From: Lentinula raphanica
Lineage: Eukaryota > Basidiomycota > Agaricomycetes > Agaricales > Omphalotaceae
NCBI GenBank assembly: GCA_027919835.1
Contig: JANVFP010000022.1
Coordinates: 310,001-374,000 of the forward strand
Length of the DNA: 64,000 bases
Direction: 5' to 3'
Positions 58,311-64,000 of this stretch are shown here, piece after piece. The notes beneath the pieces are model-generated. The model made no database searches. It worked only from the letters and a program-made list of their open reading frames with translations, and was not told the origin of the DNA. Position numbers and translations under genes: made by a program. Numbering within the stretch: the first letter of the stretch is position 1; each line of letters begins with the position of its first letter.

Positions 58311-60652
58311 ATGCACACTTTCTTTACTTTCTACACGCTCTCCAGCGTGTGTATCTCAATGGTCGCCGGACAAGCCACTGTTGCGCTCGATTGTACGTCT
58401 CGTTTCACTCTTTCCATGAGTATAACCCTGTACCAAAGAAGGCCTTGTGTTGCTGTGTAGATGGAACTTTCATCGGTGTTGAGGATTCAACGACTGGCGT
58501 TACCTCCTTCAAAGGGGTTCGCTTCGCCGACCCACCTACAGGCGAGCTAAGGTGGAAAGCTCCAGTGTCGCCCCCAACGACACAACTTGGAACGGTCAAT
58601 GCCAGCTCGGTGAGATTGAGCGTACCCTTTCCATGCTGACAATATTCCTGACCTGAATGCAGTTTGGTAATGCCTGTATACCCGTACCTCAGTCCAGTGT
58701 GGTATCGGGAACATCGGAAGACTGTCTATTCGCCAATGTGAGTTTATGTCCTGTCAAGATCCATACGATCCCCTCTGCTGATGTTCCTCGAGGTTTATGT
58801 CCCCTTGGGTGCATCCTCTGACTCCAGTCTACCAGTCATGGTCTGGTTCCATGGTAAGAGTGTAGTATCCATCCAATCATTCCCGCTCTAACAATAAATC
58901 CTGCTTCTCTCATGTTTCTGTGCCACCTGACCGACTCGTTTGCCTTGCATGCACACCAAAATCACTGAAACTCAATATCGGTGTTCCATCCCGCAATATC
59001 CTGCCTACTATTTCCATATTTCCTTCCCGTTTGGCTAAGGCGGCGGATTCCAGTCTGGAAATAGTCGAGCAAATGCAATTCCACTGATGCAAAACGCGCC
59101 TTCGCCCGGAATGATATTTGTGTCCTTCGAATATCGCTTGGGTCAATTTGGCTTTCTGGCGGGATCCACTTTCGGAGCAGCGAATGGGACTTTGAATGCC
59201 GGTATGCTTGACCAGGTACGGTGATTCGAACGCAAAGCACCGTGCATAATATTAAGAGACTTTTGCAGCGCGCCGGTCTGCAGTGGATTCAGAGATACAT
59301 ATCTAGCTTTGGTGGGGATCCCACGTAAGTATCGTGACATCCAAAGATTCTGCTCAGAACGCTGACGCGAACATCCACTACAGAAAGGTCACTATCTGGG
59401 GGGAGTCTGCTGGAGCTGGGGCTACAATGTTCCATGTGTGTACTAGATAACAACTTTGTCTTGGCTAACAACATCATCTCATGAACCACTTTCACAGCTC
59501 ATAGCCAATGGAGGTGATCAAGAAGGCCTTTTCCGAGCCGCCATGGGGGACAGTTCTTCGTTAAGCTTCATGCCCGATTTTGATAGCGATTATCTCAATG
59601 GTGTTTTCGACCTGTTCGCTGGTTTCGCGTGAGCTTTGATCCATTCATGAACCCCTTGTTCAGATGACTCAATCTCGTCACTTACAGTGGCTGCACCTCA
59701 TCCTCCGATGTTATGTCCTGTCTCACCTCAGCAGATGCTAATGTTATAGCGTCTGCCGGCACCAAAGTTCTACAAAATAGGACCTCAACATTATTTGTTT
59801 TCGCGCCTTGTATCGATAGTGATTTCCTTACAACTAGACCCGTCGAAGCGTTTTCCAGTGGAGCATTCGCCCAAGTTCCCGTCTTGTTTGGGTATGTCCA
59901 TGTTTCCCTCATCGAACTCACTCACTGAACCCCTATCGCAGATCTAATACAGATGAAGGCGCGAACTGGTCCGCTGAGTTGCCTAATCCAGCTGCGAACA
60001 CATCAGAACCAAGTGCCACGGAGACAACAGTATACAATTTCTTGGCCGGTCAATGGCCTACTCTCTCCAATGACTCTTTCACGGCAGCACTTGAACTCTA
60101 TCCCTTATCCGACTACAATAACTCGTTAAGCCTTCAAGGTCAGCAGATGTACGGTGAAGCCAGATATATTTGCACCGGATTGATGATCGCTGCCGCTTCT
60201 ACGAGGCAGGGGTTAACCTCGTTCCAGTATCAGTGAGTGCTTATCTTGTATGAGTAGTTTCGCTGAACTCAACATCACTTTTCTCTAGCTACGATAACCC
60301 CGACCAGGGCTCTACCCATGGAGCAGAGCTGACGGCCCTCTTTGACTCCGCATCGGGATTCAGTGGTAACGATGCAGCGCTATTTGTGACCATGCAGGAA
60401 TACTGGACGTCTTTTGTCACTGCTCAGGATCCCAGCGCTGCTAATACCACGACGTGGACAGTAAGTTCGAATGTAATCTCTCGTACACCATTTGCTGAGA
60501 ATATCTCTAACGTTCAGGCGGTATCCAATACTACCTCTGGAAGTCCTCGCATCCTTCTACACCCAGGTGCTATCGCAATGGAAGACGTTAGTGATGCACA
60601 AGCGGCAAGATGTGCGTTCTGGCATAGTATTAGTGCAGAAGTGAACACCTAA
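58311..60652 (+). CDS. Secreted type-B carboxylesterase/lipase
   Basis: Alpha/beta hydrolase. The signal peptide is MHTFFTFYTLSSVCISMVAG. The family opening is TGVTSFKGVRFADPPTGELR WKAP. The oxyanion loop is VWFHGGGFQSGN. The nucleophile elbow is KVTIWGESAGAGATMFH (Ser). The acid is Glu in FGSNTDEGANW and the base is His in DQGSTHGAELTALF, so the triad is complete. About nine exons, ending AFWHSISAEVNT at 60652. One intron, inside the HGGG loop (58854-59039), is 186 nt, three times longer than its neighbours. Such secreted esterases act on lipids, plant esters or xenobiotics. Many Asn-x-Ser/Thr sites suggest glycosylation. It stands alone in orientation and context. Confidence 0.9.
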
Positions 60653-60814
60653 AAGCCGAGATGGTGATTAAGCCTCACGTCGTGAGCGGGGAGAGATAAG
60701 TATACCGTACAAGATACAGTTCGATGTACATTGTACTGCCCAGATTAGCAAGGAATCCTAAGTTATTTAACTACATATGTAATGAACGATGGAATCGGGA
60801 TATCATGAAGGTCA

Positions 60815-61952
60815 TTAACTTTCTGTCTCCGTTGAGGAGGGCTTCATTGCATCTGCAGGAGTCTTGATGATCTCTACGCCATTCCTCTTGGACTTCTTCG
60901 GGCTACCAAGGAAAGAGTTTGGTTTATGCTTTCGCCAAAGTGCCTATAATGGGTTATCAGCCAATTTACGCGAAGAGAGACAAAATTTGAATACATTTTT
61001 CTCTGGTCGGGCTCCACCGTTCGCCTCTTCAGCTTCGGGAATCTCAATCTCCTCACCATCTCCTTCCTCCTGGATGTCTTTTTCCTCTATGGGAACCTGA
61101 GATTTGCGAGCTCGCACCGTGCGACTCGTTAGACGGCGCATTAGGGGTGGACCCCACCCTCGCTGAACAACCGCATCAGTTCTCACCCTATGATATTTCA
61201 CTCATTAACCAACTCACCTCGCGAAGGATGTCTTCTTCTGTTTTCAATTTTGTTTGAGAATCAAGTGATTGGCTATCAGCTTCAGAAGGGACCTCATTAG
61301 ACTTCGCATCTGTCGGTGCAACATTTCTGCCAAAACCAAAGGAAGAGAAGAAACCACTGCCCCCTGTAGTGGTCGCGGCCGTGGACACCTGAGTCTCAGT
61401 CTATGCAGAAGGAGGTCAGTGAACACCAATTCCACACAATTGCAGGTTGACGTACCTCATGTTCGTCTGATTCCCCTTCCCCTGATGAATTCCTGATTTT
61501 CGTCAATCCATGAGCCTTGAGCCATTCTTTAGCACCAATTCCGCCATCTTTGTTCTTATCTCCCATGTCATTTTCACGTAGATTTCCATCGCGAATGTCA
61601 AGGTTGGTGGTGATTCCATTCTTCATCCGGTCCTCGAAAAAAGCCTTCATGAGGATGGACTGCAATGTACCATCGTCTTTCCATGGTCTGATTTTCACGA
61701 AATTCCCCGTCGCAGGAGGGTGTTCAACGAAAACGCGTAGGGAAAGAGCTCGGATTTTCAGAGTGTTAAGTTCGAGTACGGATTCCAGTGTGGCGTAGGA
61801 CATAGAAGCGACGTTTCCTGGTGTCAAGGTGAAGTTTCGTGTCCAGCCAAGTCGCCTATAGCAGGAAGATGAGTTTTTGTAGTCAAAATCAATTGTACTG
61901 ATACGTACGTAGCTGCAAAATTCAAGTTTCCTTCATTCTGGTTGGAAGACAT
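60815..61952 (-). CDS. Uncharacterised protein, about 290 aa
   Basis: Not recognised. Five exons by frame: MSSNQNEGNLNFAAT; RLGWTRNFTLTPGNVASMSY and LRVFVEHPPATGNFVKIRPW; then a Gly/Ser-rich linker TTTGGSGFFSSFGFGRN; then RGWGPPLMRRLTSRTVRARK with an acidic stretch EEGDGEEIEIPEAEE; and finally ALWRKHKPNSFLGSPKKSKR ending TETES at 60815. The middle contains KAFFEDRMKNGI and an acidic DNDMGDKNKDGG-like loop that resembles a calcium loop only superficially. There is no signal peptide and no membrane helix. Likely intracellular. Confidence 0.6.
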
Positions 61953-62210
61953 TAGTACTGATTAAATAAATGAAAAGAATGTGTAAGTAGATGAAGGTGT
62001 CGCAAAAGAAAGTGAAGGACAAATTTCAGCGTTTTCGCGACCACGCTTTTTAAGAAAGAGACTGGTTGCTATGGTGGAGGAATTGATATGTCTTTCTCGC
62101 CGGCGGCGAATATAGCAGTAGATTATGACCAACAATAGATGTACACATGATTCTGATTCGTTCAGTCGCGATTTTGAAATGCCGTTCCCCTCACCTATGT
62201 ACAGTGTACA

Positions 62211-64000
62211 CTACCTTCTCCGTCCGTAATCACGTCTCTCTGACTTTTCTGGTGGTGCAAACCGCCGTCTATCAGGTTGTGGTTCCTCGTCCCGGTACCT
62301 ACTAGTTGAGGCGTGATCGTATCTTTGATAATCATTGCGGTCATCTCTCTTCGGCGAGCGCGAGGTTCTTCTCCCGTTGTTACTACGATAGCGAGAGGGA
62401 GACCCGGACCGAGATGCAGACCTGGCACGAGGGTGGTTTGATCTTGGAGGAGGAGAACGAGAGCCCGACGACGTAGAAGGATAGCGTCTACGAGGAGGTT
62501 CATCTCTATTCATATTACGACCATTCGGTTTACGTGGAGGCGAGCGATCTTCGAACTCGTCACGATTGTGATATGTAGAGTTATTCCGTTGTGCGCGTGG
62601 AGCGGTATCTTCGCGGCGGCGATTTCGGGATGGAGGTGGTGTTCGAGAAATACTTCTTCCTCTTGAAGGCCCACGAGAATCGTCCGAGTCGGGATATGAA
62701 GGTCGCTTGCGATGTACCGGAGAAGTGAACGAGCGTTTACGGCGGCGTGTGAGATCTATAGCATCGGAATCAGAATCATCTGATGAATCGGAGGAAGAAT
62801 CCGAATCCGAAGACGATGTCGATGAATCCGAATCTGAAGACGATGACTCTTGCTCGAGCATTGCCCGTCGTTGTTCCATGATCAACTTCGGAGCATTCTA
62901 CATATAAATCAGCAACCAAGTTCGACATTTTGAGAATGAAGAAGACTGCTCACCTTCAGCCATCCTCGCATTTCTTCTGTCACTACACCTAACCCGATAC
63001 TGGTGAAATAGTTGATGGAGAATCGAGTGTTTTTGGGCACGTCCATAGGGAACATGCCTTGGCAAGCTCTCTTGACTTCCTCGTCTTTGAACCTATCCGC
63101 CAACGTCTTTAACCCCATACTCTCCATCATCTCATTCATCATGATTTTGACGAAGATACGACTACTCGACGTGGTGTCCTCCTCGCTGATCTTGATACAC
63201 TCAAAGACCACCCATGATATTGAATCCGAGGCAAAGAGATGACCGAAGAATCGTGCAATATTCCGAAGACGGTTGGTTTCATAACGATGGATAGTATTGT
63301 AGTAATTGCTGAATGCGGTTTCGAAACATTCAGTCCAGACACGGTTAAGTTTGCTGAATCGCTCGCCAATGAGCCCGTAGAAGGTGGCATATGACCGTTC
63401 CTGAGAACAACACTCGATAATCATGTTGACCATCTCGATCTAGCAAGGGGCTTGATTTAAAAGGTGATACGGAAAGTTGGGAGAGCGTCACGAACCTCTT
63501 CACCCTCCGATAATTGCACCTTCAGAAGCTTGTGTACGGCTTCTTCATAGTTGAGTGCATTCATGATCGTCAGATATATTGTTCTCCGCAAGTTGACTAA
63601 ATTTGTCCCAGTCCGATCTTCAATGCCTTCCTTTTCTTCGACTGAATGATCTTATCATCAGGAATGAAGAAAAACAGTGCGCAAAACTAAACATGCATAC
63701 CTTCCAACTCGTCCTCATCCTCATCACTCGACTCCTCTTCCGATCCCGATTCCTCGTCGGACCCCTCCCCGAGAATCTCATTCTTAATGGATTTATATTT
63801 CTCCTCATTCTCGGCGAAGTTAGGGTCAAGCTTGAAAATGTCTATTAAAAAAGTCGAATGATCAGGGCTAAGAAAATCAAGCGACAGCTGAAACGCACTG
63901 AGTCCCTCCTGAACTTGTAATTCTTCCTCGAGCTGGATCTGATGCGTTATTTGCTCGTCTTCTTCTACGAGGTCCAGGCCTTCTGGGAGAATGGGATTGT
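62211..64000 (-). CDS. CWC22: Pre-mRNA splicing factor CWC22, 3' part
   Basis: The N-terminal MIF4G part lies beyond the window edge. Visible are the linker [20 protein letters not shown] and an acidic run, [19 protein letters not shown]. The MA3 domain follows: [38 protein letters not shown] and [20 protein letters not shown]. The domain ends RVWTE...[19 protein letters not shown]. The last exon is an RS-type tail with Ser/Asp and Arg/Ser runs ending RRDYGRRR at 62211. CWC22 belongs to the spliceosome and recruits eIF4A3 to start the exon junction complex. The long RS tail resembles the metazoan protein more than the budding-yeast one, which fits an intron-rich genome. Confidence 0.9.

Overview
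The window looks like nuclear DNA of a filamentous basidiomycete, most likely an Agaricomycete. Genes are dense, lie on both strands and are cut by many introns of about 50-60 nt with GT-AG (occasionally GC-AG) ends. The families present (fungal HNH protein, DUF6535 relic, GH71 alpha-1,3-glucanases, GT90/CAP10 transferases, convergent ketopantoate reductases) are typical of mushrooms. No rRNA, tRNA, CRISPR or bacterial-type operon was seen. All coding coordinates span introns; splice sites were read by eye from frame continuity and family motifs.

Layout. 1-11.2 kb: 3' part of an M20 peptidase-like amidohydrolase, a fungal HNH protein, a DUF202 membrane protein, a MYND-finger protein with a 9-nt microexon, two convergent ketopantoate reductase paralogs, and a class II aldolase/adducin protein. 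11.4-25.2 kb: a probable mitochondrial AAA ATPase, the SF1 helicase HCS1/SMUBP-2 back to back with a repeat-tailed helical protein, a GT90 glycosyltransferase, a small secreted protein and a DCG1-like racemase. 25.3-41.8 kb: GPI-ethanolamine phosphate transferase MCD4, a tandem pair of GH71 glucanases, a CHFR-like RING protein, a TPT-type transporter and a second GT90. These make a stretch rich in cell-surface and wall functions. 42.5-54.3 kb: an orphan basic protein, SPT4 divergent from the mitochondrial glycine carrier HEM25, the NFX1-type factor FAP1, a dead DUF6535 gene, and an RRN9-like Pol I factor divergent from an RSC7-like chromatin remodeller subunit. 54.3-58.3 kb is gene-poor. It carries a small secreted precursor with four copies of a Trp/Pro peptide behind Kex2-like sites, and a 493-bp non-autonomous DNA transposon. 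58.3-64 kb: a secreted carboxylesterase, an orphan protein and the 3' part of the splicing factor CWC22.

The most interesting object is the precursor gene at 54912-55426. It encodes a signal peptide and four near-identical GGPGSSSWPPxW cores, each preceded by ER, RR or KR. The core is kept at protein level while its codons vary synonymously. This is the architecture of a Kex2-processed repeat (alpha-factor-like) peptide, and I do not recognise this core sequence. Second is the transposon at 57123-57615, with 24-bp inverted ends, an 8-bp target duplication and seven same-orientation copies of a CATTTTTACCCGA motif.
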